Part shown: positions 53,883 through 63,205 of the stretch, in pieces | Numbering within the stretch: the stretch's first letter is position 1 | Layout: each line of letters opens with the position of its first letter | Source of the DNA: Ralstonia pickettii | GTDB lineage: Bacteria > Pseudomonadota > Gammaproteobacteria > Burkholderiales > Burkholderiaceae | NCBI RefSeq assembly: GCF_000607165.1 | Contig: NZ_JFZG01000006.1 | Span: 992,001-1,056,000 of the forward strand | DNA: 64,000 nucleotides | Direction: 5' to 3' | The notes under the pieces: model-generated | The model's database searches: none | The model's input: the letters and a program-made list of their open reading frames with translations, nothing else | What the model was told of the DNA's origin: nothing | Position numbers and translations under genes: made by a program

Positions 53883-55067
53883 TCAGGCTGCGCGCATCGT
53901 GTCAGGAATCGCGCCGTACAGGAACGCGGCCAGCTCGTCGCGACGGGCTTGTACGTCGCGCTCGCCCAGGTCGATCAATTCTTGCGTGAACTCGGGTTCG
54001 AAGAGCAGATAGCTCGCGAATGCCGCACCGCGCGCTTCGGTGCCGCCCAGCGGCTTGAGGAGCGCACGCACCGTGCCCGGCAGGCGCTGCACGTGGCGCG
54101 AGGCAATCAGCTCGATGCGCTCGGACGGCGCCATCACCAGCACTTCGATCTTGCGCCAGCCGTCGCGCGCGTCGGCAATCTCGGGGTTGCGGGCCACCAC
54201 TGCGTTGACGTGCTGCAGCCGTTCGATATCGGCCGAGAGCCCGTCAAGAAAGATGCTCGCCAGCGCCTGCCCCGCGATCTGCGCGAGCGACGGATAGCCG
54301 GACGCCGGCACCGTGTCGTACCAGCCCGGCTGCGAGCGAGACGCGGCGCCCACCACCAGAATGCGATTCGCGCCCAAATGAATGGCCGGGCTCAACGGCG
54401 ACATCTGGCGCATCGTGCCGTCGCCGAACCATTCGTCGTTACCTTCGAGCGGCACCGGCTCGGCTGGGAAGATGAACGGGATGCTCGACGAGGCGAGCAT
54501 GTGCGAGACGCCGATCTCATCGGATACCGCAATCCGTTGCGAACGCCGCCACGGCAGCACCACATGCGGCGACTGATAGAACGTGACATGGCGCCCAGTG
54601 GTGTATGACAGCGCGGTGATGGCCAGCGCGCGCAGCGCTCCGGCATCGAATGCGGCCTGCACCTGCTGACCGTCGTGTTGCGACTCAAGCAGTTCACGCA
54701 GCGGCGTATTGTCGAACAGCGCGCGCGGCGTGCGGCCGGTCATCCAGCCGAACGCCAACGCGGTCAGCCACCGGGCACCGCTGGAGCCCACGCGGCCCAC
54801 GTCCGTGCGATAGACACGATCGGCATGCAGGCTGCCCCAGAGCTGGGTGAGCGCCTCGGTGGCGAGCGTGAAATCCTGTGCGCCGCGTGCGAGGCCCAAA
54901 CTGTTGATCGCCCCCGCCGACGTACCGCAAATGACGTCGAACGGCGTGCGAGCCACCCCCGGCGCGTACTCCCGCGCCAACTCCGCGATGCCGCGCAGCA
55001 CACCCACCTGATAGGCGGCCCGCGCGCCGCCGCCCATCATCAAGAGCGCAGTGCAGTCTGGCGACAT
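53883..55067 (-). CDS. Patatin-like phospholipase
   Basis: This 394-residue serine lipid acyl hydrolase has oxyanion loop GGGARAAYQ, nucleophile GTSAG (Ser50) and catalytic Asp in FGDGTMRQ. In Ralstonia/Cupriavidus, patatin-like proteins include PHB depolymerases and phospholipases; this one lies 3 bases after phaM, so a link to storage granules is possible. Its stop codon touches the stop of the convergent peroxidase gene (TGATCA, no base between). Confidence 0.88.
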   Translation of the reverse strand: MSPDCTALLMMGGGARAAYQVGVLRGIAELAREYAPGVARTPFDVICGTSAGAINSLGLARGAQDFTLATEALTQLWGSLHADRVYRTDVGRVGSSGARWLTALAFGWMTGRTPRALFDNTPLRELLESQHDGQQVQAAFDAGALRALAITALSYTTGRHVTFYQSPHVVLPWRRSQRIAVSDEIGVSHMLASSSIPFIFPAEPVPLEGNDEWFGDGTMRQMSPLSPAIHLGANRILVVGAASRSQPGWYDTVPASGYPSLAQIAGQALASIFLDGLSADIERLQHVNAVVARNPEIADARDGWRKIEVLVMAPSERIELIASRHVQRLPGTVRALLKPLGGTEARGAAFASYLLFEPEFTQELIDLGERDVQARRDELAAFLYGAIPDTMRAA

Positions 55068-55070
55068 CGA

Positions 55071-55949
55071 TCAGGGCGTGTCGTTGGCGGGCTTGCGCGG
55101 CGCAGATTTCGCCGGCGCTTTCTTGGCAGCCGCCTTCTTGGTGGCTGGCTTGGCCGTGCTGCCCGCAGGCGTCTTGGTGGCCGGCTTCTGCGCCGGCTTG
55201 GCGGCAGCGCGCTTGGGCTTGGCCGGCGCCGTCTTGTCTTCGATGTCTTCCGGCGCCGCGTCCAGCCCTTCCGCGCCTGGAGCCCCCGCAAACCCAGGGA
55301 AGCCTCCTGGGAAACCCGGCATCAGGTTCTGCGGCATCGGCATGGCGGCGGCAGCGGAGCTGGCGATCTGGTTGAACTGCTGCTGCAGCATGTTCCACCA
55401 CGGCGAGGGGTCCAGCGCGGCTGCGGCGGCACGTGCGGCAGCTTGCGCCTGCGCGGCGGCCTGGGCCTGAGCCTGGACATTCTCGGCGCGGGCTTCGGCT
55501 TGGTCGTCGTCAGTGTCTTCTTCCGCCTCGGCCTCGTCTTCGGGCGGCGGTTCGTCTTCGGCCGGCTTGGCTGTGGCGGCCGTGTGCGGCCACGCGGGCT
55601 TGGATTCTTCGTCAGTCGAGGACGCGCTCGGCGTCAGGCCGTCGAACGCGGACTTCATGGCATCGGGCGTCAGCGCGGAGCCGAAGGTCTGCAAAGCCAC
55701 CAGCGTGGCGCGCTGCACTTCCAGGCCCTGGATTGCCGTGCGCAGCAGGCTGGCGTTCAGTTGCAGCCAGCCCTCAACAGCGCGCAGGTCGTGGATGCGC
55801 TTGTCGATTTCCTCGAGATCCATCGGCGGCGCGGCAAAGCTGGCCATGTTGGGCATGCCGCCACCGGCCATCCCGGCAAAGCCGCCGCCCCACAGCTTGC
55901 GCAGAAAATCGAAACCGCCTTCGGCGAAATTGGGCATCTGGGTGAACAT
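55071..55949 (-). CDS. phaM: PHB granule-associated protein PhaM
   Basis: This 292-residue protein matches PhaM of Ralstonia eutropha, which activates PHB synthase and ties granules to the nucleoid. The N-terminus [20 protein letters not shown] and the helix [23 protein letters not shown] bind the synthase. The middle is acidic ([18 protein letters not shown]) and Ala/Gln-rich. The C-terminal 60 residues are Lys/Ala/Pro repeats ([16 protein letters not shown]) for DNA binding. AGGAG precedes ATG 55949. It confirms a PHB-making organism. Confidence 0.88.
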   Translation of the reverse strand: MFTQMPNFAEGGFDFLRKLWGGGFAGMAGGGMPNMASFAAPPMDLEEIDKRIHDLRAVEGWLQLNASLLRTAIQGLEVQRATLVALQTFGSALTPDAMKSAFDGLTPSASSTDEESKPAWPHTAATAKPAEDEPPPEDEAEAEEDTDDDQAEARAENVQAQAQAAAQAQAAARAAAAALDPSPWWNMLQQQFNQIASSAAAAMPMPQNLMPGFPGGFPGFAGAPGAEGLDAAPEDIEDKTAPAKPKRAAAKPAQKPATKTPAGSTAKPATKKAAAKKAPAKSAPRKPANDTP

Positions 55950-55998
55950 GGTGTCTCCTACAAATCGGTCGGGGTCGGGCGCACGGGCGTGTTTCCTA

Positions 55999-56817
55999 TC
56001 AGGCGCCATCAAACGTGGGCGGACGCTTCTGGCGCAGGCTCGCAATGCCCTCGCGAACGTCGGGGCCCGCAAAACCCATGAATTCAAGCGCCAGCGATGT
56101 ATCAAAACTTGGACCCGCTAAGCGCAACCAGTTGTTCAGCGCGTACTTGGTCCAGCGGATGGCCGTCTGCGAACCCGCCGCCAAGCGCTCGGCGATTTCG
56201 AATGCGCAGTTGACGAGATCCGCTTCGGGCACGGCTAGCGAGACCAGCCCAATGCGCTCGGCCTCCTCGCCCGTCATGGACTCGCATAGCAGCAAGTAGT
56301 ACTTGGCCTTGGCCATGCCGCACAACAGCGGCCAGACAATGGCCGCATGGTCGCCCGCTGCCACGCCCAGGCGGGTGTGGCCATCGACGATGCGGGCGTC
56401 CTTGGCGGCGATGGAAATATCGGCCAGCAATCCGGCGACCAGCCCTGCCCCCACGGCCGGGCCGTGCATGGCGCTGACAATGGGCTTGTCGCAGTTGATG
56501 ACGTTGTAGACGAGGTCCCGCGCCTCGTGCCAGACGCGCGTGCGCACGTCGAAGTCTTCGGCCATCTGCTCGACGAGGTGCAGATCGCCGCCGGCCGAGA
56601 AGCCCTTGCCCTCACCGCGGATGAGCGCGACGCGCACCGAGGGCTCGGCGGACACATCGCGCCAGATCTCCGCCAGCTCGCGGTGCAGGCCGGCATCGGC
56701 AGTGGACAGCTTGCGGTTGGCCGACTGCGCCGCGCCCATCACGATTTCAAGGATGGGGCCGTGCTGGACGAGCGTCAGCGCCTGATAGCGGGCAAAGCGG
56801 GGAGCGAGCGAGGTCAT
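55999..56817 (-). CDS. Enoyl-CoA hydratase/isomerase family protein
   Basis: This 272-residue crotonase-fold protein has [10 protein letters not shown] (oxyanion loop 1) and [17 protein letters not shown] (loop 2). At the position where classical hydratases carry the first catalytic Glu, the segment reads [13 protein letters not shown], with Asp and His instead. The second region, [26 protein letters not shown], is typical. It may have a different reaction (hydratase, isomerase or hydrolase). It lies between a substrate-binding protein and phaM on the same strand. Confidence 0.85.
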   Translation of the reverse strand: MTSLAPRFARYQALTLVQHGPILEIVMGAAQSANRKLSTADAGLHRELAEIWRDVSAEPSVRVALIRGEGKGFSAGGDLHLVEQMAEDFDVRTRVWHEARDLVYNVINCDKPIVSAMHGPAVGAGLVAGLLADISIAAKDARIVDGHTRLGVAAGDHAAIVWPLLCGMAKAKYYLLLCESMTGEEAERIGLVSLAVPEADLVNCAFEIAERLAAGSQTAIRWTKYALNNWLRLAGPSFDTSLALEFMGFAGPDVREGIASLRQKRPPTFDGA

Positions 56818-56885
56818 GGCGTCCGAGGTAATGGATCAAGCATAGCGGATGAGATCGCACGTGCAACGCGGGATGTGCGCCGCCG

Positions 56886-58049
56886 TCACTTTGCGGTATC
56901 GGCCAAATGCCATTGGCCGCGGCGGATCTGTGCCATCACGCGGGCGCGCTGGTCGAGGCCCACGTGGTCTTGCGGGCTCATGTTGACCACGCCGGTGCTG
57001 GTGGGCAGATCGCGCACCTGCTCCAGTGCGTCGCGCAGCGCCTCGCGAAAGGCCGGCGTGCCCGGCTTGGCCCGATTGAGCGCCACCGGCACCGCACGCT
57101 GCAACAGCACGCCGATGTCACCCGTGTAGGCGGCGAAGATCGACACGCTTCCCTTGCCGAAGGCGGCCTCGTAGCGACGCGCAAAATCCAGCGCCTGCTT
57201 CTTGGCAGGGTTGGTGTCGGACAATTCGGCGGCGACCATCACGGGGCCGGTCGGCACGTAGGCGCCTTCGCAATCCTTGCCGCACAGCCTGACGAAATCG
57301 TTGTTGGAAACGCCGTGATTGAAGTAGATCTTGCCGGTGTAGCCGCGCTCGGCCAGCGCCCGGGCCGGCAGCGCGGCGGGCGTTCCGGAGCCGCCAATCA
57401 CCACCGCGTCGGGCTTGTTGGCCAGCAGATGCAGCACCTGCGCGGTCACGCTGTTGTCGGTGGGCGAAAAACGCTCGGTATCGGTGATGCGGATGTGCTT
57501 GAGATCAGCAAAGCGCTGCACCTCCGCCAGGAAGGCCTCGCCCAGCGCATTCGCAAAACCGATGTAGGCGATGGTCTTCACGCCATGCGCGGCGGCGTGC
57601 TCGGCAATGAGCGATGCCATGTGCGAATCCGAGTGCGGCGTCTTAAAGATCCAGCGCCGCTTCGCATCCATCGGCTCGACCAACCTGGCGGATGAGGCCA
57701 GCGAAATCACGGGCGTCCTCCCCTCGGCCGCCGCGTCGATCATCGCCAGCGTATTCGGTGTCGTGGACGAGCCCACGATCACGTCCACGTTGGACTCGCT
57801 CATCAGCTTGCGCGTGTTGGTGACAGCGCGCGTGGTGTCCGACGCGTCGTCCAGGACAATCACGTCGACCTTCTCACCGCCGATCTCGCGCGGCCACAGC
57901 GTGGTGGCGTTCTTCTCGGGCTGCCCCAGCGAGGCCTGCGGCCCAGTGGCCGACACCGTCACCCCGATGCGGATGTCCGCCAGCGCGGCGGAAGACAGCA
58001 AAGCCAAACCAACCAGTACGCCCGCATGTCGCCACTTCGGTCGCTGCAT
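56886..58049 (-). CDS. Branched-chain amino acid type ABC substrate-binding protein
   Basis: This 387-residue periplasmic protein of the LivK/type 1 binding-protein fold has a signal peptide of about 24 residues (cleavage near SSAALA). DIRIGVTVSATGPQASLG opens the mature protein. CGKDCEG gives a disulfide typical of aromatic-acid-binding members. No permease or ATPase genes are adjacent, so it either uses transporters encoded elsewhere or acts as a sensor. ATG 58049 has GGAGGAG before it. Confidence 0.87.
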   Translation of the reverse strand: MQRPKWRHAGVLVGLALLSSAALADIRIGVTVSATGPQASLGQPEKNATTLWPREIGGEKVDVIVLDDASDTTRAVTNTRKLMSESNVDVIVGSSTTPNTLAMIDAAAEGRTPVISLASSARLVEPMDAKRRWIFKTPHSDSHMASLIAEHAAAHGVKTIAYIGFANALGEAFLAEVQRFADLKHIRITDTERFSPTDNSVTAQVLHLLANKPDAVVIGGSGTPAALPARALAERGYTGKIYFNHGVSNNDFVRLCGKDCEGAYVPTGPVMVAAELSDTNPAKKQALDFARRYEAAFGKGSVSIFAAYTGDIGVLLQRAVPVALNRAKPGTPAFREALRDALEQVRDLPTSTGVVNMSPQDHVGLDQRARVMAQIRRGQWHLADTAK

Positions 58050-58133
58050 TGGGGGTCTCCTCCCGTGGTTTGGCAAAGAGCGTAGCGGTTTTGCGGCGGT
58101 TTGGCGATGCGGAGTCGCCCAGGCTAGACAGGT

Positions 58134-59138
58134 TCAGGCAGCGAGCGCAGTGATGCCGGCACGCGGCAACGCATCCTCCACCAACGCGCGCATCGATTCG
58201 AGCACGGCCGATTGCGGCATCAGGCCGAAGTTATGCAGCGCCATCACGTGATCGACGCCCATGTCGGACAGCCGCGCGAGCTTCTCGGCCACCGCGTCGG
58301 GCGTGCCGAATAACGACAGGCCGCTGGCCAGCACATCGTCGTAGGTTTGGCGGCGCGCGTAGAGGCGCGTGGCGACGTACAGATCGAACGCGTCGGCGGC
58401 CGTCGCACGCACGGCGGCTTCGGTGGGGCCTACGTGCGTGTGCAGCGCGACGGCCGCCATGCCGCGCGTGTCGGCAATGCCCGCTTCGGCCAGGCCGCGC
58501 CGGTAATCGTCCATCAACGTGCGGATGTCGTCGAAGCTGTCGACCGAGGCATACGGCACGAAGAGCATGCGCCGCCGCTGCCGGCCAATGTGATACGCCG
58601 CCTCGCGCCGCAGGATCGCCACGTGGATCGGCACGCGGGCCTGCACCGGCAGAACGTTGAGGCGCACGTCGCGCAGCGTGTGGAACTGGCCCGCGTGGTG
58701 CACGCGCTCGCCAGCGAGCAAGCGCTCGACGAGCATCAATGCTTCGTCAAAGCGCTCGCGCTTGATGGCGGGGTCGACGTCGTAGCCTTCGAACTCGTGC
58801 TTGAGATAGCCGGAGCCCACGCCCAGCGACAGCCGTCCGCCCGAAAGCGCATCGACCATCGCGTAGTTCTCCGCCACGGTGGCCGGATGGTGGAAGGTGA
58901 GGATGGAGATGGCCGTGCCCAGCTGCAGGCGTTGCGTCTGCGCGGCCAGATGCGAGAGAAAGACCGCAGGGTTGGGAACGGCGCCGTACTCGTGAAAGTG
59001 ATGCTCGGCCACCCAGAAGGTGTCGTAGCCGAGCGCTTCGGCATGACGCGCCTGGGCGATGACGTCTGCGTAGAGTTGCGGCAGACTGCGGGGCCGGTCG
59101 GGGTAGTGGTCCTGCACGGAAAAGATCGACAGCTTCAT
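58134..59138 (-). CDS. LLM-class flavin-dependent oxidoreductase
   Basis: This 334-residue luciferase-like monooxygenase fold protein has FWVAEHHFHEYG near residue 42, the typical family start, and SLGVGSGYLKHEFEGYD, binding FMN or F420-like flavin. Substrate unknown. It is divergent from the first IclR regulator (104 bases) and begins a minus-strand run with the substrate-binding protein, enoyl-CoA hydratase, phaM and patatin, although gaps of 50-85 bases could hold separate promoters. Confidence 0.87.
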   Translation of the reverse strand: MKLSIFSVQDHYPDRPRSLPQLYADVIAQARHAEALGYDTFWVAEHHFHEYGAVPNPAVFLSHLAAQTQRLQLGTAISILTFHHPATVAENYAMVDALSGGRLSLGVGSGYLKHEFEGYDVDPAIKRERFDEALMLVERLLAGERVHHAGQFHTLRDVRLNVLPVQARVPIHVAILRREAAYHIGRQRRRMLFVPYASVDSFDDIRTLMDDYRRGLAEAGIADTRGMAAVALHTHVGPTEAAVRATAADAFDLYVATRLYARRQTYDDVLASGLSLFGTPDAVAEKLARLSDMGVDHVMALHNFGLMPQSAVLESMRALVEDALPRAGITALAA

Positions 59139-59191
59139 GGCGTCTCCCGGGTTTCGAGGTCTTTTCCAGCGCGCGGGCCGCCGCGCCGGTT

Positions 59192-59221
59192 GTATCTTTT
59201 AACGTAACGCGTATCTTATAA
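59192..59221. promoter_or_regulatory. Direct repeat in the LLM/IclR control region
   Basis: GTATCTTTTAA (59192-59202) and GTATCTTATAA (59211-59221) are direct repeats with a 19-base period, on either side of CGTAACGC. They lie 20-50 bases before the IclR gene start and could be its operator or overlap a promoter. Confidence 0.5.
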
Positions 59222-59242
59222 AGCGACACCCGAGACTTCAAG

Positions 59243-60151
59243 ATGCCCATCGACGCTCCCCTGCCGCCGGATACCTCGCCCGACGATTTGCCCGCAGAAG
59301 ACGCCGCGCCTGAACGCACCAGCGCCGGCATCCAGTCCGCCGAGATCGCGCTGAGCGTGCTTTCAGCGATGGCGCATGCCGGTGGCGCACACGCCGTCTC
59401 CGAACTGGGCCGCCAGCTCGGCATGCCGCGCGCAAAGGTTCACCGCTACCTGGTGTCGCTGGAGCGCATGGGTTTTGTGGAACAGGACCCCGCCTCCGCC
59501 CGCTACCGGTTGGGCGCACAGGCATTGCAGGTGGGGCTGTCGGCGCTGTCCGACGTGGATTTCGTGCGTGAAGGCAGCAACCTGCTGCCCAAGCTGGCCG
59601 AACGGCTGAACGAAAGCGTGTTTCTGTCGATCTGGACCTCGCGCGGCCCCGTCATCGTGCGCTGGGAAGACAGCGGCCGCCCGGTGGCGGTCAACGTGCG
59701 GGTCGGCTCGGTCATGCCGCTGCTGAACTCGGCCACGGGCCAGGCGTGCGCCGCGTGGATGCCGGAAATCCAGATCGTCTCGCTCATCGACCGCGAACTG
59801 CGCGGCCCCGGCGCCGGCAAGGCCGGCCTGACCGACTGGCTGAACTGCCGCGCTCGCTGGCAGGCGGTGCGGCAGGAAGGCGTGGCCCGCATCGGCGGGA
59901 CGTTGGTGCACGGCATCGATTCGGTGGCCGTGCCGGTGCTCGATTCACAAGGCAAGCTGGCGGGCGCGATCACGGCGCTGGGCTTGTCCAGCGTGTTCGA
60001 TTCCAGCCTGGAAGGTCCCGCCTCGCGGCTGCTGCGCGAAGCCGGGCGGACGCTGTCGCTGCGCCTGGGGTATCACGGGCAGGCGCTGACAGCGGGTGCC
60101 GCGGCGCCAAAGCGGGGGCGCCGTCCGAAAACGGCACCCGAATCCGCTTAA
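59243..60151 (+). CDS. IclR family transcriptional regulator (first)
   Basis: This 302-residue regulator has a winged HTH at about 30-90 (AVSELGRQLGMPRAKVHRYLVSL) and a C-terminal IclR effector domain (VMPLLNSATGQACAAWMP, GGTLVHGIDSVAVPV). It is divergent to the LLM oxidoreductase gene, which it may control with its downstream genes. Convergent with the fumarylacetoacetase-family gene, 3 bases apart. Related to the second IclR (61230) in the same window. Confidence 0.9.
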   Translation: MPIDAPLPPDTSPDDLPAEDAAPERTSAGIQSAEIALSVLSAMAHAGGAHAVSELGRQLGMPRAKVHRYLVSLERMGFVEQDPASARYRLGAQALQVGLSALSDVDFVREGSNLLPKLAERLNESVFLSIWTSRGPVIVRWEDSGRPVAVNVRVGSVMPLLNSATGQACAAWMPEIQIVSLIDRELRGPGAGKAGLTDWLNCRARWQAVRQEGVARIGGTLVHGIDSVAVPVLDSQGKLAGAITALGLSSVFDSSLEGPASRLLREAGRTLSLRLGYHGQALTAGAAAPKRGRRPKTAPESA

Positions 60152-60154
60152 GCC

Positions 60155-61147
60155 TTACGCCTGCGTGCCCGGGGCAACGACTTCCTGGTCGATCGCCCCG
60201 AAAATCGACACGCCATTGGCGTCGAACATCTCGATCTTCACGGTGTCGCCATAGCGCATGTATTCGGTGACGGGTGCGCCGGATTCGAGGGTTTCCAGCA
60301 TGCGTTTCTCGGCGATGCACGCGTACCCCTTGCTGCGGTCCACGTTGGAAATCGTGCCCGAGCCGACGATGCTGCCCGCGCGCACGTTGCGTGTCTTGCA
60401 GATGTGCGCGATCAGCTGGCCGAAGTCGAACACCATGTCGGTACCGCACTCCGGCTGGCCAACCTTCTTATTGTTCCAGCGCACCGTCATCGGCAGATGC
60501 ACCTTGCGTTCGCGCCAGGCGCCGCCCAATTCATCGGGCGTGACGGCCACAGGGGAGAACGACGTGGCCGGCTTGCTCTGGAAGAAGCCGAAACCCTTGC
60601 CCAGCTCCGCCGGGATCAGGTTGCGCAGCGACACATCGTTGGCCAGCACGATCAGGCGGATGCCCTCGGCAGCGGCGGCCGGCTCGGTGCCCATCGGCAC
60701 GTCGCCGGTAATGACAGCCACCTCCGCCTCGAAATCGATGCCGAACGCTTCGCTGCGGCAGATGATGGGGTCATGCGCGCCGGCAAGGTCATCCGAACCA
60801 CCCTGGTACATCAGCGGGTCGGTCCAGAACTCGGCGGGCATCTCGGCGCCGCGTGCCTTGCGCACCAGTTCAACGTGGTTCACATAGGCCGAGCCATCGG
60901 CCCATTGGTACGCGCGCGGCAGCGGCGCCATGCAGTTGCCGGCGTCAAACGCAAACGGGTGGCGCGCACGGCCCGCGTTGAGCTGGTCGTACAGATCCTG
61001 CAACTGCGGTGCATGGAAGGCCCAGTCGTCCAGCGCGCGCTGCAGTGTGCCGGCGATGTGCGTGGCGAAGTGAGCGGTCTTCAGGTCCCGCGAAACCACG
61101 GCCAGCTGGCCGTCGCGCGAGCCATCCTTGAGGGTGGCGAGTTTCAT
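60155..61147 (-). CDS. Fumarylacetoacetate hydrolase family protein
   Basis: This 330-residue enzyme of the FAH superfamily cleaves carbon-carbon bonds in a diketo acid using Mg or Ca. Metal ligands are in GIDFEAEVAVITGD and LIVLANDVSLRNL, and GSGTISN and YGDTVKIEM are typical. The N-terminus MKLATLKDGSRDG begins at ATG 61147. The overall layout is that of the two-domain FAH (residues 1-70 as the N-terminal SH3-like part). Homogentisate or a related aromatic pathway is likely; partners are not adjacent. Confidence 0.88.
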   Translation of the reverse strand: MKLATLKDGSRDGQLAVVSRDLKTAHFATHIAGTLQRALDDWAFHAPQLQDLYDQLNAGRARHPFAFDAGNCMAPLPRAYQWADGSAYVNHVELVRKARGAEMPAEFWTDPLMYQGGSDDLAGAHDPIICRSEAFGIDFEAEVAVITGDVPMGTEPAAAAEGIRLIVLANDVSLRNLIPAELGKGFGFFQSKPATSFSPVAVTPDELGGAWRERKVHLPMTVRWNNKKVGQPECGTDMVFDFGQLIAHICKTRNVRAGSIVGSGTISNVDRSKGYACIAEKRMLETLESGAPVTEYMRYGDTVKIEMFDANGVSIFGAIDQEVVAPGTQA

Positions 61148-61229
61148 GTGCGTTGTATGGAAAAAGGCTGCGCGGATGGTACACCTAGCATCGGCTAAAC
61201 TGGCCCGAACTGATCCCTCACCCCTCACC

Positions 61230-62102
61230 ATGTCACCGCTGCCCGCCGACACCGATCTCGACCTGGAGTCCGATGCCGATGGCGAGCTGGATGCGCCCGC
61301 GCGCTCGGGCATCCAGTCCATCGAAGTCGGCTTCCGGCTGCTGGAAGTGCTCACGCACACCGATGGCCCGATGATGCTGCGCGACCTGGCGCGTGCGGCG
61401 CCCATGAACCCCGCCAAGGCGCACCGCTATCTGGTGAGCTTTGCGCGCCTGGGGCTCGTCACGCAAACGCCCGAAGGCCGCTACGACCTGGGGCCGTTCG
61501 CGCTGGAAATGGGGTTGGTAAGCCTGAACCGGCAAGACCCGATGCGCCGCGCCCGGCCCGCAGCCGCCGCATTGCGCGACGAGATCGACCACACCATCGG
61601 CCTGGCCGTGTGGGGCAACCAGGGCCCAGCCATCGTCCACTGGGAAGAAGCCAGCCATCCCGTAACAGTCAGCCTGCGCCTGGGCGACGTGATGCCGATG
61701 CTGAACTCGGCCACCGGTCGCGTGTTCGGCGCTTACTTGCCGCGTGCGCAAACGCGCGCGTTCATCCAGCGCGAACTCGACCGCATTACGGCAGCAGGGA
61801 ATACCCCGAGCGCCGAGAACCCCGAGCTGCCGCAAACGCTCGAAGCCTACGACGCCATCTGCGCAGACGTGCGCAAGCACGGCGCTTCGCGCATCCACGG
61901 CGGCGTATTGCCGGGCATCAACGCGATGTCGCTGCCTGTGTTCGACGCCAACGGCCAATTGTGTCTCGTGCTGATCGCGTTGGGCGCACAAAGCACCTTC
62001 GACACCACTTGGAGCAGCCCGCTGGAGCGGCGCTTGCGGCTGGCCGCACAACAGCTTTCTGCCGATCTTGGATACGTTGCACCCCACGCCCCGCAATCCT
62101 GA
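61230..62102 (+). CDS. IclR family transcriptional regulator (second)
   Basis: This 290-residue regulator has a winged HTH (MLRDLARAAPMNPAKAHRYLVSF, about 50-85) and an effector domain with VMPMLNSATGRVFGAYLPR, close to the first IclR in this window (LNSATG region). ATG 61230 was chosen; the frame is open further but the extension lies over the divergent FAH promoter. Divergent to the FAH gene by 82 bases, so it most likely controls that gene. It is followed by a DUF3108 gene on the same strand. Confidence 0.88.
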   Translation: MSPLPADTDLDLESDADGELDAPARSGIQSIEVGFRLLEVLTHTDGPMMLRDLARAAPMNPAKAHRYLVSFARLGLVTQTPEGRYDLGPFALEMGLVSLNRQDPMRRARPAAAALRDEIDHTIGLAVWGNQGPAIVHWEEASHPVTVSLRLGDVMPMLNSATGRVFGAYLPRAQTRAFIQRELDRITAAGNTPSAENPELPQTLEAYDAICADVRKHGASRIHGGVLPGINAMSLPVFDANGQLCLVLIALGAQSTFDTTWSSPLERRLRLAAQQLSADLGYVAPHAPQS

Positions 62103-62121
62103 CGAACTGAATACCGACCGC

Positions 62122-63204
62122 GTGCAACCCCGCAGGCGTCGCTTCTATCGGCTTGGCCGGTTCGGGCTCGTGCTGCTGGCCGTGCTCGTGCTGCACATCA
62201 TTGCCGTCGTGTGGATCGCGCGCAGCCGTCAGGTGACGTGGCCGCCGGCGCCCGAGCAGATCATCCCCACGCTGTTGCTGCATCCCGAGCCCGTGCAGCC
62301 GCCAACGCCCCCGGCTGCGCCCAAGGCCCGCCCGGCTTCGCCCCGTCCGCGTTCTCAGACCCCACCCGCTCCGGCGCCGACACCCACGCCGCCCGCGCCC
62401 GATCTGGCAAGCATGGACCCGTCCGAATTCACCAGCGCTGGCGCTCAAGCCTCGGGCGATACGGGCGTGGTCAAGGATCTGAGCGGCGAAGGCCCGAGCG
62501 GGCCGCCTGCACCGCCGGGCGACGCGTTCTCGCTGCCGCCCTCAGCCACGCTGCGGTACGCCACTTACGTCAACGGCGTGCGCAACGAAGATGGCGTGAT
62601 CCGCTGGGCCACCGATGGCAAAACTTACACGCTTGCCGTGGAAATTCCGTTGCCACTCTTCTTTGGCAAACTCGCGTTTCGCAGCGCAGGTGTGGTCGGC
62701 CCGTATGGCCTCACCCCCACGCGCTACGAAGAAGTGCGCGGGCGCCGACAACCCGACGTGACGACGTTCCATTACGCGACCGATCCCATACCGGCATCCG
62801 GCGCACAGAGCGCACCCACGGTCACTTTCACCCGCTCGCCGGCCGTGCTTCCGTTGCCCGAGGGCACGCAAGACCGCTTCAGCGTCTTCCTACAATTGAC
62901 CGGATTGGCCCGTGGCGGCCCCGAGCGGATCGCCAGCCCCGGCCTCACGCTGGAATTCCCGATCGCCGATACCGACAGCGTGGAAGTGGCCCGCGTCCAG
63001 CACGTTGGCGAGGAAACCATCGACACCCCGAACGGCACGATTCGTGCGCAACACTTCATACGCCTGCCGCGCCGTGCAGACGACAAACGGCGTGTAGAGA
63101 TCTGGCTGTCTGCCGATCACGGTTGGCTCCCAGTACGCCTGCGCCAGACCGAGCCCAACGGCATGCAATTCGATCTGGTCTACCAGTCCCAAGAAGGAGG
63201 CTGA
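62122..63204 (+). CDS. DUF3108 domain protein, membrane-anchored
   Basis: This protein of about 360 residues has a basic start (RRRRFYR), one membrane helix (LVLLAVLVLHIIAVVWI), a Pro-rich linker of about 60 residues (TonB-like) and a periplasmic DUF3108 domain (LRYATYVNGVRNEDGVIRW to the C-terminus). Function unknown. The start is uncertain: GTG 62122 follows the IclR stop by 19 bases, and an in-frame TTG at 62068 would overlap the IclR gene. Neither has a good ribosome site. The gene ends 1 base before the enol-lactonase-like gene. Confidence 0.75.
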   Translation: MQPRRRRFYRLGRFGLVLLAVLVLHIIAVVWIARSRQVTWPPAPEQIIPTLLLHPEPVQPPTPPAAPKARPASPRPRSQTPPAPAPTPTPPAPDLASMDPSEFTSAGAQASGDTGVVKDLSGEGPSGPPAPPGDAFSLPPSATLRYATYVNGVRNEDGVIRWATDGKTYTLAVEIPLPLFFGKLAFRSAGVVGPYGLTPTRYEEVRGRRQPDVTTFHYATDPIPASGAQSAPTVTFTRSPAVLPLPEGTQDRFSVFLQLTGLARGGPERIASPGLTLEFPIADTDSVEVARVQHVGEETIDTPNGTIRAQHFIRLPRRADDKRRVEIWLSADHGWLPVRLRQTEPNGMQFDLVYQSQEGG

Positions 63205-63205
63205 C

